Source of the DNA: Choanephora cucurbitarum
Taxonomy: Eukaryota; Mucoromycota; Mucoromycetes; Mucorales; Choanephoraceae
Assembly (NCBI GenBank): GCA_025331435.1
Contig: JAIWNI010000029.1
Span: 186,001 to 250,000 of the forward strand
DNA length: 64,000 bases
Direction: 5' to 3'
The position numbers and the translations under genes were made by a program. The notes beneath the pieces are model-generated. The model did not search any database. It saw only the letters and a program-made list of their open reading frames with translations, and was not told the DNA's origin. Each line of letters opens with the position of its first letter. Within the stretch, counting starts at the first letter, position 1. Below, one piece after another: positions 47,770-59,441 of this stretch.

Positions 47770-48469
47770 ATGGACAACCCAAAGCTTTTTTTTATGGACC
47801 AAAATACAATTGGCCTAATAATTCAGGTAATTAGAAATGCTAAGCTAAACATTCAGTTTACTACTTGATATTTTATTCAATGTTGTTGCTGTCTAGGCTT
47901 CGATGGATTTGATTCAACCAGAGAAGGTTGTATTTTGTTTGTTGTTTCCTATGACATGAAACTGATAGTTTTGGGCTGTTTTGCTTAAACTTGCGCTTTT
48001 GTATATTATTTTTTGATTATGGCTGCATTAGGGTTTGAGCATTTCGACTTATTGCTCATTAGAGTTCTATTTCCTTGCCCATCTATTGATGGATACCGGG
48101 GACCTAATGTCTGCTTCAGTATATAATAAAACAGAACAATGGTCGCTCATGAGATGTGAAGAAAGAAAACCAAGAGCAAATGAAAGAATGAAGATTAAAT
48201 GCACAGGAAGCTTTTTGAACACTTCTTTTTGTTCCATTTCAATGAACTCAGTTTCTCAAAAACACAAAAAGACCTTTAGAACACATGTTTTGATCCACGG
48301 AAAGAGGTGCATGCATGATTTATCCGAGCATTCACTATTTTGTACTTGTCGGCCTCTACCTCTATATCTAGCTTCTCTCCTTCCATTGAAGAACACATAT
48401 ACAGAATCCATCAGCTGCTGCTTCTTTGAAAAGCATTTTGGTCATTGCTACTACAGTCATCCTATTTGA
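47770..48469 (+). CDS. Weak candidate gene, function unknown
   Basis: Three possible exons, 47770-47826, 47897-47926 and 48032-48469, joined by GTAATT...CTAG and GTTGTA...TTAG introns, stay in frame. They give MDNPKLFFMDQNTIGLIIQ, ASMDLIQPEK, then GLSISTYCSLEFYFLAHLLM and a Cys-rich tail. The first 80 residues look protein-like; the later part does not. No family is recognised. It may be a relic or chance. Confidence 0.22.
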
Positions 48470-49197
48470 CATCTCAAGCGTGCATGATCCTTTATGAAAC
48501 CAAGCTTACTCTCACCTGGTGTTCCAGATCACAAATAACCAGTTCCATTCATATTTTTCGTTATGTAAATCCATCTCCACTTTATACGCTTGTCCACACA
48601 CCTGTCTATACAGAAAGTAAAACTAGCCATCTCTAACCCTTTTTGAATACATTTATTTTTGAGCATGAAACAAGCTATTCATTCCTCGTTTTGTATTGTT
48701 CTTGCTTTCTTTCAAAGTTCCTCTGTTTCCTTATTGAGCTCTTTTTATTTCTTGCGTAGGTATGCGCTTGCTTCGCTTCCCAAATTCTCCCTTTTGCTTG
48801 ACTTGATTTAGTCGAAACCAAAGTTTCTTGCTTATGTTGCTGTTAATGATGCTGTATGTCAGATATCAGCGACGTTAGCCAATCAACCAATCAACCATTT
48901 AGTAGATCTCTTTTTCAAAGCACAACAAGTCATTTTTTTACAGCATAAAAAACGAAGTATCGTCTTGCCCTACATCTAGGAAAAGCAAAAAAAAAAACCT
49001 GCCATAGAATACTTGTTACTCGTCTTCTGTTATTTCCACTCGCTCACTCTCATTTTATTGTTATGAATGAAATGGCATCCATAAACATATCCACAAATAG
49101 ATGTGAAACAAAAGGAAAGTACATGAAAAGTCAGTGAGGTAGTCATATGTGATTCGAGTTCATATATACATGTGTGGATACAAATGTATGCTTATAT

Positions 49198-49239
49198 ATG
49201 TGTGTGCATTTGTGCGCTATGTGTGTGCATTTGTGCGCT
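49198..49239. repeat. Two-unit 21-bp tandem repeat
   Basis: Two direct copies of a 21-bp unit (ATGTGTGTGCATTTGTGCGC plus T), followed by a partial third unit (ATGTGCG). It sits in a TG-rich stretch of the gene-poor region and has no evident function. Confidence 0.8.
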
Positions 49240-50301
49240 ATGTGCGTACATGCTTTAGTCAGACTAGAACAAAGCTCAGTTCTTTTTAAACTTTCACATG
49301 TTTGTTATCTGTGCTCAAAAATGCTCAAGTGTAACCGTTACACAACAGACGCCTAAGATGTCTTTAGAAATGTATGGAAAAGGGTTGCTTGGATAACACA
49401 CAATAGCCATATCACTCTATTTGTCTGAGCCTATATAAAAGCTTACTGCTACCAAGATACTGCCTATACTTTTTCTTAATATGTTGCTTTTAAAGAATTG
49501 AATCTTCTTTCTATGTAAAGTTGATATTGGCTTTCTTTTTTCTCCTAATAAAACAAAGCTGTAGATAAATAAAGTAATAAGCTTGACTTGATGTTCATAA
49601 TACGTCTCTCTATAGTTGTGGGTCAATCCTGTAAAGGTTTCTAAGACCTAAACCCTATGCTCTTTTTAATAACAAAATTGTATATACTGCTGTATGTCAC
49701 AGAAATTAAGAAAGAAAACTCTATAGATGGCAATCTGCATCTAAGCCTTCAACTTTCTCTATATGTTTTCAATAAAGCCTTAAGCTACTCTTTCTTTTTT
49801 AAGCACAGTTCGTTTCTTTTACTCATTGAATACTACGTTAGAAAACCAAGCCATTGCTTATTTGTAACGGAAAGTGCACCATCAAGAATACAATCGCCGA
49901 CTTAACTTACAGGTCATGGAAGTCAGTAACCAAGTTCAATTCAAAGTGATTGCAAGTAATCATCGACTTAAAATATAGCCTATTAAAACTAAAAAAGAAA
50001 AAAAGACAAGTTTTAGCTTATCTGAGCTATATCTCTGTTTATGTTAGCAATGGTCAATGGGTAAACTATTGAAATCTTTGTGCCTTAAGCTTGTTTATAT
50101 CTGAGATGGGAGCTTGTAGCCGAATCTTTTTTATTGGCTAAATCTTTAAAACTTTTTTTTTTGGATATCTGGTAGTCCCCCTTCCCTTCGTATTTTTCTT
50201 TTTCTTTCTCTTTCACCCCTTTCACCCCTCTCTGTCTTGCTTTTACGCATTTCTTTTTCTTTGCTTATCTTGCTTGGTGTGCATACATATATCTATAAGA
50301 A

Positions 50302-50917
50302 ATGAAGTGGTTCAAGTCAACACACGACTTCAAATATGAATGGAGTCTCGTATCAGCAGCTCAGTGGCAGAAATACCCTAATGAAAGCTGCCCTCACGTA
50401 GCTCATGTAGACGTGGTGAGTCGTACAGTAGATCCTGAGACAGGCGTTCTTACAACAGAACGCTTGATCACTGTGGACCAAAACATACCTATGATTATCA
50501 AAAAAGTAAAGATATACTCTTCCATTTCATCATCCTTAATTTTAATGGTAAAAAAAAATTTTTTTCTTATAGATTCTTGGTGGTGGTTCTCGACAATATG
50601 TAAGAGAGACATCTGTCATTGATCCTAAGGAAAAGACATTGACTATGCATTCAGTCAATTTGACATTATCCAACATTTTAAGTGTGGAAGAGACAATTGT
50701 ATATAAAGAACATCCTGAAGATTCAAGTAAAACACAGTTTACACAACAAGCAGCTATCTCAGCTGGTAGTCTTGTATCTACATGGTCTAACATCCTGGAA
50801 GATTTCTCACTTAAACGATTTCAACAAAATGCAGCAGTAGGCCGTGCAGGATTCACAAAAGTCTTAGAACGTTTTGTTGTCATGGCAGAGGCACAACAAC
50901 AAACCAACAATGTTTAG
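50302..50917 (+). CDS. UPS2: PRELI/MSF1-domain mitochondrial lipid transfer protein (Ups2/SLMO type)
   Basis: Two exons, 50302-50505 and 50573-50917; 182 aa, one PRELI/MSF1 domain over nearly the full length. Marks are MKWFKSTHDFKYEWSLVS, AAQWQKYPNESCPHVAHVDV, VLTTERLITVDQNIP, the ILGGGSRQYVRETSVIDP segment right after the splice site and LSVEETIVYKEHPEDSSKT. In the intermembrane space, Ups1-type proteins carry phosphatidic acid and Ups2-type proteins carry phosphatidylserine, each bound to Mdm35. The start MKWF and the SVIDPKEKTLTMHSVN segment are closer to the Ups2/slowmo (PRELID3) branch than to Ups1, but the subtype is less sure than the family. There is no N-terminal presequence, as expected for Mdm35-dependent import. 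Confidence 0.88.
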
Positions 50918-51899
50918 ATTTACATATAACTTTTTTTCCTGTCATCATCTCTTCATCCCCTTATTTATTGTACAATAAAAGAAAATGCATTTCCCTTCAG
51001 TTTCACCCCAACATGCTTTTTTGTTTGTATATAGACTACTTTGAATGAAAAGGAGTCATTAGTTAGAGCTTAAATAAAGATTCCTCCCCTTTGCTCATGA
51101 AAAATAAACAGACAGAGTTTTCACGGGACTTTCCGCAAATAAGGCTGAAAATCACGATTTGAGTCGTGAGGAAAGGAAAGGGTTTATTTAATTTGAAACA
51201 ACAGAGAAAAAGTCTTTTTTTTTTTGTTATCACTTGTAGTGAATATTCTAGTACTTGGCTTGTTTAGGAGAAAAGGAAAATTGTTTGCCAACATAACAAT
51301 TTATATCCCCCCTTTTTGTTTTGACCGACATTTGGGTTATTTTGTAGATCCTTTTTTTTATTATTATTCAAGCAAGTACAAAGTCTTCTTTTGGGTCATT
51401 CTCTACAAAATGACCTCATCACAGATACCTGAAAATATCAAGACCTTAAGCTATTTACATTTAGGTATCCTGGAACTCTTTCAAGTTCAACTATGTCTTT
51501 TTTATTTATAAAGTAAAAGTGTCATTAGAATAATACATAGTAGACTATCACTTCTTAATTGCGAATATTTTTCATGTAGCTCAAGAAAATCTCCTATAGC
51601 TTTACTTGGTCTAGATTAAGGTAGAGTTTATGCTGTATATAAGAGGAGCAACATTGAAAATTCAGGTACCTAGAGAACAATAGACAACAAGGTTGTACAT
51701 GTTTCAAGTCAGTACTGTCTTATTGAACATTGGACATCCCCACGAAATAAGCCTTTTTGCTTTCTTGTAGCGAATTTAAAAGTCAATCTCATATGATAGG
51801 TAGATAGACACAATACTGTTACATAAGCATTTTCACACTTGTATTTTATTTTCACACTTTTTTTTTCTTTTCTATCTTTTTTTCTACTTCGTGTTTAAT
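50918..51899. other. Intergenic region before PEX16
   Basis: About 1 kb, AT-rich, with AATAAA-like signals near 50980 and 51108. A Phe/Tyr-rich frame near 51230-51510 has no protein-family character. A T/CT-rich tract (51845-51890) precedes the PEX16 start. Confidence 0.5.
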
Positions 51900-53337
51900 A
51901 TGAACTACTTAAACTTGTATCAGGATTTTCTCTTGAAAAATGCTTCGCAAATAACCAGCATAGAATCATCCCTAAGATCTCTTACCTATTTCTTACCTGG
52001 TAATTCCCCTCCTTCTCTACCATTGATATAGAAATCAAGTCTAACTTGCTTTTTTTTTTTATCTGCCAAGGTCGTTTCCATGATGCAGAATTGGCGTCTC
52101 AAGCACGTAAATAATAAATGCAACAGATGAATGATTGTTATGAAACTCATATGCATGCCTATCTAGTCTATGCTGCCTTAAATTTAATCGGTCTTTACCA
52201 CACCACCATTTTAAGAAAGGCAGCACAAGCTTATGCAAAAGAAAACAAGACAGGCCCAGTAGAAGAATCTGCTTTCAACCGATATCTCACTTTCTGGAAA
52301 TCACAGTCTAACACAGCCCATTCTGCTTTGACTCTCTTATCAGTGATTTCGTATACACAAGTCTTGATGGAAATGACTGTATTCAAAAAACTGGGTAGAA
52401 AAAAGCAATGGCAGTTGATTACAGCCATTGAAGCACTCAAGTAATGGAAAGAAATTAGAACAGCAGAAGGCAGATTTGACTGATATCATGTTTCCTTAAA
52501 TCCCATTTTAGAGTTGTTCTTAGACTTACTCTTTTCCAATCAACTTCACATCGTATGACACTTGAACCTACCCATCTTGAGCGGGATATAGACCCTTCTA
52601 CATTAGAGTCTAGCAGTACACCCAAACAGCGTGCCACACATCAAGATGGTTGGGTGGGTAAGCGAACAGGGGTGGTTGTACCTTCGCTTTCTCATTCTGT
52701 CCAACTGAACAGTCAGCCTTCTAATCAACATGCACATACAGATGTTACAGATTTCCTTTTATCCAAAGTATTGACACCAGAAAAATTGCGCAAACCAGAA
52801 CAGATGGTTCAGGTACAGAAAAGCTTATCAAAGTTGGGTGAACTACTTTATATTTTACGTCCTTTGATTTATGGTAAAGCTATATACATATGCTGAAACA
52901 GATAAGGAAAGAAAGAGAGAGAAGCTAATTCTACATCTCAAGTGTTGTCTATTTTGAGATTTGGTAGACGCTCATGGAAACCATGGTTTATTTCTCTCTT
53001 TGTGGAGATTGGATCCGATATAGCAGTGAAGAAGGGTTATCGAAATGGCAGTCGACACAACATGATGCCCTTAGAAAAACAAGAGTTGAGTCGTCGATTG
53101 AGACAGCTCTTACTTAATATGATGCGTGGCGCTTTTTACCTCCATATCACTCGTCCTCGCCTCGAAAAGATGTGTAATAAGCTTGAGCACAAACCTGTGT
53201 TATCAATTGTATCTAGTAAGTGCAGACATAAGCAATCTTTTCAAAGCATTCTAATGTTTAACCTGTTGTCAATAGACGTTCTTCGCGATTATTTACCTTT
53301 ATGGGAACAGATCTACTTTTACACTTCAGCTTCTTAA
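51900..53337 (+). CDS. PEX16: Peroxin Pex16
   Basis: Six exons: 51900-51999, 52071-52106 (36 nt), 52167-52440, 52512-52873, 52943-53215 and 53276-53337; 368 aa. Pex16 marks are YQDFLLKNASQITSIESSLR at the N-terminus, LTYFLPGRFHDAELASQALY spanning two splice sites, VVLRLTLFQSTSHRM, LGELLYILRPLIYVLSILRFG, RSWKPWFISLFVEIGSD and the C-terminal LSIVSNVLRDYLPLWEQIYFY. Pex16 is a membrane protein that recruits Pex3 to the ER and new peroxisomes for membrane-protein insertion. It is absent from baker's yeast but kept in filamentous fungi and animals, which fits the lineage. Two hydrophobic stretches are present. With urate oxidase it is the second peroxisomal gene here, 31 kb away; no link is implied. 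Confidence 0.93.
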
Positions 53338-53883
53338 ATATAACAATAAAAGAAGAAGAAAAGCAAGATAGAAAGAAAGAGAGGGATAATAACAAGTACC
53401 ACTGTACAATTCTTCAGCTAGTGTAGAGTTGGAGTATTTGACAATAAGCAAGAGAGAGAGAAACTCTACAGCAGTGCGACTCAAGAGTGACTACATTGAG
53501 CATGCTTTTGCATGAAAAGAACAAAATAGCTATCAACTGCTCATTATAATTGGCTAGTTTGTTTTGATAGACAGCTTGTTCATACGGCTGCTTTCTTTTC
53601 GTTCTGTTATTGCTTGTTCTCTAGAATACAACAGCAATATTCTTACTGAGTGAACAAAGTGAAGCATTCTTCATGAAAGACGTTGTCTCTTTTTTGTCTA
53701 AATGATCAACAAAATTAGCAAGCCACATCTTGACATTAAACAAACTGCTCGCCTGTACTGAGTTTAAATCCAAGTCGCGTTTTTTGATCTGAATAATACG
53801 CGCCTTTTTTTTGGTTTTAATACACTTTTTTAAATCTTACCTATTTTTTTTTTCGTTGCTTGATTTTATATAATAGAGTTTGA
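53338..53883. promoter_or_regulatory. CDT2 upstream region with paired ACGCG cores
   Basis: 545 bp between PEX16 and CDT2. Two ACGCG cores, as in MluI cell-cycle boxes bound by MBF/E2F-like factors, lie about 20 bp apart in opposite orientation at 53775-53780 (TCGCGT) and 53798-53804 (ACGCGCC), roughly 80-110 bp before the start codon. T-runs follow. The cores are seen; regulation is inferred. Confidence 0.45.
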
Positions 53884-55394
53884 ATGCAATCTTCTTCACT
53901 AAAAAGAAAAAACAGTCAATTACTTTCTAAAGAATCCAGTTGCTCCAAGTACAATGTCTATCGATCCCTTAAGCAGCGATCGCTTGGTCACCCTCGTCTG
54001 TTTGGTCGACAAGTCAAAGGTAGTCAGAAACGAATGTTTGGTGTTTTGCTTGGACTGATTTTATAAATAGTATCAGCAAGACCCTTACTGTCACATTTTA
54101 TGAGTCCTCCAGAAATGGTTTATCAATTTGTATACTCAGAAAGCAGTGAGTTCTGCTCACCTCTTTATTGTGATTTCGCTCATCATAGAAATGATGGTAA
54201 TCTCCTGGCTGTGTCTGATGAAGATGGTCGAGTCTCCTTGTTGCGTACAGACAAAAACAACGACATCAATAACTATGAATTTCATGAATTTTTCAAGTGT
54301 CATCAGCATGCTATTTCAGATATCAAATGGAGTACAGACGATAGAGTGCTAGCTACTGCTTCTCATGATCGTACAGTCCGGCTTTGGGATCCAAACACTC
54401 GAACCTTGTTAGCGAAATACGATGGCCATGAGGATATTGTCAAATCTATTCATTGGCATCCTACTAATTCAGGTACCATTCTAAGTCTTTGGACTATCTT
54501 TCTTTTCTTTAGCACTTACCTATAATTCGCGTTAGATCTTCTTGTCACCAGTTCAAAAGATGGATCATTTCGTGTATGGGATGCTAGACAACAACAGAGA
54601 GAGAATGAACAAGGTAAAGAAAAGGAAAAGTGAAAAGGTCAATAAGCCGTATTAATCATCTATGTACACATGTTTTATAAAGAAATAGATGATTCAACTA
54701 GAGTAAAAGTTTGTAAACCTATATTGACAGTATCTGAAGCGCATCAAGGGCAAGAACCTCAAATGAGAAAACGCAAAAATGGACCTCAGCCCTTAGTGAT
54801 TCGATCTGTCACATGTGCGCTGTATATGCATACAGATGAGACAAAAATAATCTCAAGTGGAAGTTCAGATGGATCTATCAAGTTATGGGATTTGCGCGCC
54901 AAACGATCACCTGCTGTCTTGTCCTCAACTACATTTGTCACTGAAAGCGGGAAATTAAGCGGTGTCACGGATCTTAAGATAGACAGCACAGGCACACGGC
55001 TCTTTAGCTCTTGTATGGATAATCGTATTTACATGCACTATCTCTCTGATCTCTCGAAACCTGCTTGTTATTTTCGACATCCTGATTATAAAGTGGGTAC
55101 ATTTGACATCAAAATTTGCCTATCACCAGACGATCGATTTTTGGCATCAGGATCATTTGATAAACATTGCTTTGTATGGGACACAAAAGAGCCTGAGCGA
55201 GATGCTTATTTATTTGAGGGACACACAAGAAAAGTGACAGGCGTGTCTTGGAATAAATATAGTTTAGATCAGGTAAATGAGTTTGAAAGTGTTGCCCTCT
55301 TTTTTTTTCTTATTGACCACTTTTTTTATCTCTCTTTTAGTTTGCTACTTGTTCAGAAGATTATACAACACGCATTTGGTCCTTAGATTTTTAA
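53884..55394 (+). CDS. CDT2: WD40 protein Cdt2 (DTL), CRL4 substrate receptor
   Basis: Five exons: 53884-54019, 54071-54472, 54536-54613, 54689-55272 and 55341-55394; 417 aa. A basic N-terminus (SLKRKNSQLLSK; LGHPRLFGRQV) is followed by WD40 repeats. These include LAVSDEDGRVSLLRTD, FKCHQHAISDIKWSTD, LATASHDRTVRLWDP, LVTSSKDGSFRVWDARQQ, ISSGSSDGSIKLWDLRAK, LASGSFDKHCFVWDTKEP and FATCSEDYTTRIWSLDF. Several repeats end in WDxR (VWDARQQ, LWDLRAK), the DWD box that docks on Ddb1. Cdt2 directs Cul4-Ddb1 to destroy Cdt1 and other PCNA-bound proteins in S phase. Unlike animal DTL, the protein stops right after the propeller, so a PIP-box tail is missing. That makes it similar in length to fission yeast Cdt2. 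Confidence 0.85.
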
Positions 55395-55578
55395 GAAAAA
55401 GAAGGCGATCCCTCCCTATTTGATGAAGATACCCCCCACATTCCTCCTTTCCTGTGTACTGCTCAAGAAGAAGAGAATCTTTATAATGTTTTTATTAAAT
55501 TATTTGACAGTCTGGTTTACTGAACACCTATTGTAATTATTATAAGAAAAACGAATTTACACATAATACATCTATACT

Positions 55579-57027
55579 TTACATCCAAATGCGCGTCTTG
55601 TAAATCTTGAATAATTCTCGAACCAATTCTCGGAAATCAATCCGTTTATCAGCAATGAAATAAAATGTTAGTTTACGGCGATCCCTAATAACATCAATCA
55701 ACAATTGCTTTTCTCTTTTCTGGTGCTTATCATTATGTACCACTGAAACTCGGCATCAATGATCTCCATATTAAGCTTTCTATGTCTTATCTTTTGTAAG
55801 CAAAGCTGAAGCGCCTTTTGTTCATCTTGCTCTTTTGTTGTCAATGTATGTATCTCATCAGGTGTAGCCAACCTATAAATTTTTTTGACATAGGTAGAGT
55901 CATGATCTTTTGCTACACTTTCATGACTCGATCGGCGCTTATCTAATAGTACCACTTGGTCAGCTGTCAGTACTTCAGTAGCAATCTTTCCCAAATCTCG
56001 GCCCCGATCTGCTTCTACAATGACACAATCATCCTTCTTCAAGGACAATGAAGCATCAGGTACATAATAAAAGTCGGTACGTCCTGATTTGAATTCTATC
56101 ATATAGAGTGACACATGCAGTGGTAATCTAGAAAGCAATAGGCCTTTGCCTGACGAGCTATTAAGCTCATTTGTCTGTATAGTTTCCGTCGAATTCATCT
56201 GGCTGACTGTTGAGCTGGATGAAGTATTTGAAGGTGTAACATTTATAGGTGGAGACAAAGGCTCTGTAGGATGTTTCATTTCTTCTATAGTGCTTCTATA
56301 GTATGGGATGAGAATTTCTATAGCTCTTTTTTTTTGTCTAAATATGTATATATGTGTTACTTTACTCGGTTACTGCTCCATTGGGAATAACCTCCAATGA
56401 TGGATAAGTAAGGCCTTCATTTGAGGAAAGTACAAAGCTGACAGAAGAGCGTCTTGAACTAGCTATAGAGGTGTTCAATTTAAGAGATGCATATGGCTTG
56501 CTAGATATCAAAGGAAAATGCGTGGTCTGTTCCTCTTCTTTCATGATGGATTCAGAAAATTGTGTTCTCAGAGGAAAGTCATCATAACCAAAAGAGAGAG
56601 GGTCTTGTCCTGTCGAGAAAGAAAAGCTTCGGTTTTGTCGAAAAAATGGTTCATTGAAAGATAAATCAAGATGATTGTGTTCTTTCTCGTCTGTATCTTT
56701 CCATTGAAAGCCTTTAAACAATTTCCATGCACCGTCGCCTGCTTCAGTCGAAAGAGAGTTTTTTCTCGAAAGAGAATCATAGGTACGCATAGAGTGACAA
56801 TTTCGGTTGCCTACCACTCGCCAATCGGGCAATATGGTCTTTAATGATAGTTAGTTATTTTAGTTGGAAACAAAAAAAGTTCTCTTTTTTGGATTTCTAA
56901 ACCTTACATGATTCTGCTGATTACTTTTCCATTCAGATGGCTAGAGAAAGAAGAAAAGGTTAATGCTTTTGTATTAAGGTTGACCTTCATCCCAATGAAA
57001 TTTGTTTCTTTATCCTACTAATGCCAT
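55579..57027 (-). CDS. PSP1 C-terminal domain protein
   Basis: Five exons: 57027-57019 (tentative 9-nt first exon MAL), 56940-56908, 56838-56366, 56295-55741 and 55684-55579; 391 aa, in frame throughout. The first 200 residues are Ser-rich and disordered. The rest is a PSP1 C-terminal domain: [68 protein letters not shown] and, after the last intron, [20 protein letters not shown]. The domain is shared by yeast Psp1 (suppressor of DNA polymerase alpha mutants) and many fungal proteins linked to polarity or mRNA granules, so its molecular role is unclear. The gene is convergent with CDT2, with 184 bp between the stops. The first exon is the least certain part; the start could instead be the Met of MPDWRVVGN (56832). 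Confidence 0.82.
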
Positions 57028-57851
57028 GCTTTTTTTTTTATGTCGAATGATTTAAATCAATGTTACAATGTTCGATAAACAATCAAAAGGAAAGAAAAGA
57101 GGGAAAAAAAGAACAAAATCGCAAGTGTTGCTTTTGTACCCCCTATTGTTCCTGCAAACTTAAACTGTTTATGGTAATACTCGTACACAAATCAAGTGGC
57201 ATAAACAATGCACTTTTTGATTATTGCTTCCCTTTTTCTGTTTAGAAGAAAAAAAAAGGATGGCTTTTTCACCCAATGTCAGACGAGATAGCCGTAAGAT
57301 AGAGATTTCAGTAAACTAGGCATTTTCCTGTTAGCTTCATGCGAATCAGCAGAATTGAAGACACAAACATAAACTTTGTCTTGAAACCATCCTTTTTACA
57401 ATAACTATTCTAGGCTCAATTCTGGAACCAAAATTCTGATTTAATAATTCACATGAATAACACAAGGTTGTAAGAGTGTTGGATTGAACAAGTTGGTAAA
57501 AGGTAAAGAGAGAAACTATGTTGTGCTAACATCCAATAAAACATGCAGTTATTTAAGGCAGAGTCGTCATAAGCAACGATCACCACACAAACTATTTGCT
57601 CCAACAATACATCATCTTGATGTCTTTGAGTAAGAGAAATGAGTAACAGGACAACCTTTAAGTCAACCTGAATCTTACAAGATGAGCGCCAATCCTTATG
57701 AGGCCAGCAAATTAAGGTTATGCTTACAAAAAACACTTGGAAACATGCGTTTCTTATATTGGCTGATTACCTAAGAATAAGATCAAGTATTACCTCAACA
57801 CTTATCCCCATACCAGAAAAGAAAGAAAGAAAGAAAAAAGCATGTCTATAT
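57028..57851. other. Intergenic region
   Basis: 824 bp between the PSP1-domain gene start and the BAG gene stop, both on minus. No gene is seen. A-rich runs near 57815-57840 match the BAG gene's 3' end, including a GAAAGAAAGAAAG microsatellite on +. Confidence 0.5.
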
Positions 57852-58916
57852 TTATTGAGTTTGCATATCTTCTTTCTCAGCTTCCTTCATAGCAGCTAAG
57901 ATGGCTTCTTCTTGAGCAATAGCTTGCTTTTCGGCATCCTTGTTGGACTGTTCATCTACAGAAACAGCAGCAACAGTTGTTACTGGCTCTTCGTTAGCAA
58001 TAGCTACTTCACTAACAACAGATTCCTTGATAGCAGCAGCTTCACTATTGGTGAGAGCTTCTTCAATAGCACTAGCTTGTTCTTCAATAGGTTCTTCCTT
58101 GATAACAATTTCTTCTTGATCGATCTTGTTAGCGTCTTCTCTCTTTTGTACTTCTTTTTTCATCTCTTCAACAAGAGCCTCTTGTACCAAGCGTTGCCCC
58201 TCCTCTTCCTTTCTGCGCAAAGCTTCTTCTTGAGCAACCTTTTCTTGCTCTTCCTTGGCAAGACGCACTTGCTCTTCTCTAGCAATACGTTCCTGCTCTT
58301 CTTTGGCAATACGTTCCTGCTCTTCTTTGGCAAGACGTTCAGCTTCCTCCTTGGCAAGACGTTCAGCTTCCTCTTTTTCTAACTTGGCCTTTTCTTCTGC
58401 CAACTTTTCTCTTCTCTCAGCTTCCTTCTTTGCCTTACCGTTGGCTGTATCGAGGCGACGGAACAAACCTTCGATATATTCGATGACCGTACGTTTTTTT
58501 GATTTGATGTTGGCAACTAAGTCACGTTCAAATGCGTTAGGTTCTGCTTCAGTTCCGATAATAGCTGTCAAAGGTCTAATAGCATCCATCTTTTCCATCA
58601 ACTGCAACAAAAGTTCATTTGACTGAGCGAGTGTATATTCCTTTTTCTTAAATGTCTTGTCATCACAATGAGTATCTTCAATAGTTGATTCTACTGATTC
58701 CATATCAGAAGCTATCTTTTCGGCCTCTTCCTTGTATTGATTCAAGACACGAGCAGTTTCACGTTCGGCACGGCGACCGGCCTTTCTGCGTTTGACTCTT
58801 CTATCATCTTCTACTAGATAATAAGCAGTACCAGTACCTAGAACGAGCAAAGAGATTGCAACTGCACTATAAACCCAAGTAGAGGTAGAACGAGTGGTTG
58901 GTAAATTATTTGACAT
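57852..58916 (-). CDS. Membrane-anchored BAG-domain Hsp70 co-chaperone (Snl1-like)
   Basis: Single exon, 354 aa. The N-terminus holds one membrane segment (WVYSAVAISLLVLGTGTAYYL) followed by a basic stretch (RRVKRRKAGRRAER). Residues about 95-155 resemble a BAG domain: NELLLQLMEKMDAIRPL, then RDLVANIKSKKRTVIEYIEG and LFRRLD, with the Lys-Arg residues that contact the Hsp70 nucleotide-binding domain. A long coiled coil follows, made of repeats such as RLAKEEAERLAKEEQERIAK (24-bp DNA repeats around 58200-58380), then an acidic tail. Yeast Snl1 is an ER/nuclear-envelope membrane protein with the same TM-plus-BAG layout but lacks the long coil. A co-chaperone role at the ER or mitochondrial surface is inferred. 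Confidence 0.78.
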   Translation of the reverse strand: MSNNLPTTRSTSTWVYSAVAISLLVLGTGTAYYLVEDDRRVKRRKAGRRAERETARVLNQYKEEAEKIASDMESVESTIEDTHCDDKTFKKKEYTLAQSNELLLQLMEKMDAIRPLTAIIGTEAEPNAFERDLVANIKSKKRTVIEYIEGLFRRLDTANGKAKKEAERREKLAEEKAKLEKEEAERLAKEEAERLAKEEQERIAKEEQERIAREEQVRLAKEEQEKVAQEEALRRKEEEGQRLVQEALVEEMKKEVQKREDANKIDQEEIVIKEEPIEEQASAIEEALTNSEAAAIKESVVSEVAIANEEPVTTVAAVSVDEQSNKDAEKQAIAQEEAILAAMKEAEKEDMQTQ

Positions 58917-59441
58917 ATCTAAAATAATTCAATGACGAAAGAGAGAGAGAGAGGCAAGGGGTTTAAGAAACCCGAAAAAAATTGATATAAAAAATGTCAC
59001 GCTAGTTCCGCAACGTCAAACCAAAGTATACACACACACACACAGAAGTTCAAACTTGGCGGGGTTTTGAAACCTGCATAGTCGGATCTCTCTCTTCCTC
59101 TTTTTTTTTTCCTGCAGTGGCACATAGAAAATGGGCTCGGGTGACATGCCTGAGAGGAGGACAAAGAAAATCTCAGAAAAGAAATTTCAAGTTTAGCTAT
59201 CACCAAACGTTTTTATTCAAACACTTCAAGTAACATAAACTTCTGATCAAAATGCTGTCGCAAAAAAATTAAAGTCTTTTTTTTTAAGAAAGACGTGGTG
59301 CTGTTTATTGTTATTGCTCGCTATATTGAGGGGTCAACACAAAATAAAATCAAAATAATGAAAAGCTTAAAGTATTCATTTGACAAAATAAATACTGCTT
59401 TATTTACATTGACTTAGTATATTATTTCTTTATCGGTTTTT

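Larger units (their letters stand above)
47278..50301. other. Large gene-poor region
   Basis: 3 kb with no confident gene. It includes one weak candidate (47770-48469), a 21-bp tandem repeat near 49200 and much AT-rich sequence. The last 150 bp before the UPS2-like gene are strongly CT-rich (50170-50270), a likely core promoter. Confidence 0.45.

Noticed and set aside
51119..51130. GGGACTTTCC motif resembling a kappa-B site
   Set aside because: Fungi lack Rel/NF-kappa-B factors; a chance match.
19114..53337. Urate oxidase and PEX16 as a peroxisomal gene cluster
   Set aside because: They are over 30 kb apart with many unrelated genes between; co-occurrence is probably chance.
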